Positions 21,153 to 21,244 of a stretch of 21,244 nt of DNA are shown in pieces (the first letter of the stretch is position 1; every line of letters starts with the position of its first letter). This DNA comes from Silene noctiflora (taxonomy: Eukaryota; Streptophyta; Magnoliopsida; Caryophyllales; Caryophyllaceae). Position numbers and translations under genes: made by a program. The stretch is from assembly GCA_009801015.1 (NCBI GenBank), contig VHZZ01000053.1, positions 1 through 21,244 of the forward strand. Reading direction: 5' to 3'. Below the pieces are notes generated by a model. The model saw nothing but the letters and a program-made list of their open reading frames with translations, was not told the DNA's origin and did no database searches.

Positions 21153-21244
21153 CTAGTGTGTAACCCGTGCATAAATGCACGGGAATAAAATACATTTGTG
21201 TATAGAGAGAACATGCATCCCTTAAATCACTTTCGACTTCAATT
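21153..21244 (-). mobile_element. Helitron 3' terminus, element continuing past the window edge
   Basis: Read on the minus strand, a perfect hairpin (CCCGTGCA, 4-nt loop, TGCACGGG; plus coordinates 21164-21183) is followed after 7 nt by CTAG (21156-21153) and then a host T. This is the diagnostic Helitron 3' end: a GC-rich hairpin about 10-12 nt before a terminal CTRR, inserted 5' of T. The body and the 5' TC end lie beyond 21244, so whether the element is autonomous cannot be told. Confidence 0.75.

Noticed and set aside
1..21244. CRISPR arrays, phage genes, operons, or a novel multi-gene system
   Set aside because: Only two unrelated convergent plant genes and assorted transposon remains are visible; no regular spaced repeats or gene cluster exist.

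Overview
This is plant nuclear DNA, almost certainly from a eudicot. It is AT-rich, has spliced genes with GT-AG introns, and carries many plant-type transposons: Stowaway MITEs with CTCCCTC termini and TA target sites, a tRNA-derived SINE, LINE relics and a Helitron end. The repeat flavour would suit Caryophyllales, but that is only an impression. Nothing looks bacterial, viral or organellar.

Two protein-coding genes lie tail to tail. The plus-strand gene (coding span 5606-10613, five coding exons, 774 residues, all junctions in phase) encodes a DUF630/DUF632 protein of the NRG2-like plant family. It has a probable 1.3-kb intron in its 5' leader and an upstream ORF that overlaps its start codon. 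The minus-strand gene (18447-12532, five coding exons, 722 residues before the first stop) encodes a leucine-rich-repeat protein resembling STK11IP/LIP1, a family often labelled 'outer arm dynein light chain 1' in plants.

The minus-strand gene seems to have a damaged 3' end. Its long last exon stops at 12532, but family-like residues continue in another frame just beyond. A LINE relic follows, and the rest of the usual C-terminal region is not visible between there and the neighbouring gene. An 85-nt GT-AG segment could in principle bypass the stop.

Layout: 1-3600 is repeat-rich and gene-free (C23 run, ATT microsatellite, a 55-bp direct repeat, degenerate CCGA-type repeats, Stowaway elements). 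3631-3819 is a fold-back MITE. About 3950-10770 is the plus-strand gene. 10770-12300 is intergenic, with an A24 tract and the LINE relic. 12430-18500 is the minus-strand gene with MITEs and a SINE in its introns. 18500-21244 is intergenic, with a possible hAT-like MITE, a reverse-transcriptase relic and, at the edge, a Helitron 3' terminus.

The two genes have no evident functional link. I see no previously undescribed multi-gene system. The most useful leads are the truncated LRR gene, the overlapping uORF and the well-bounded mobile elements.
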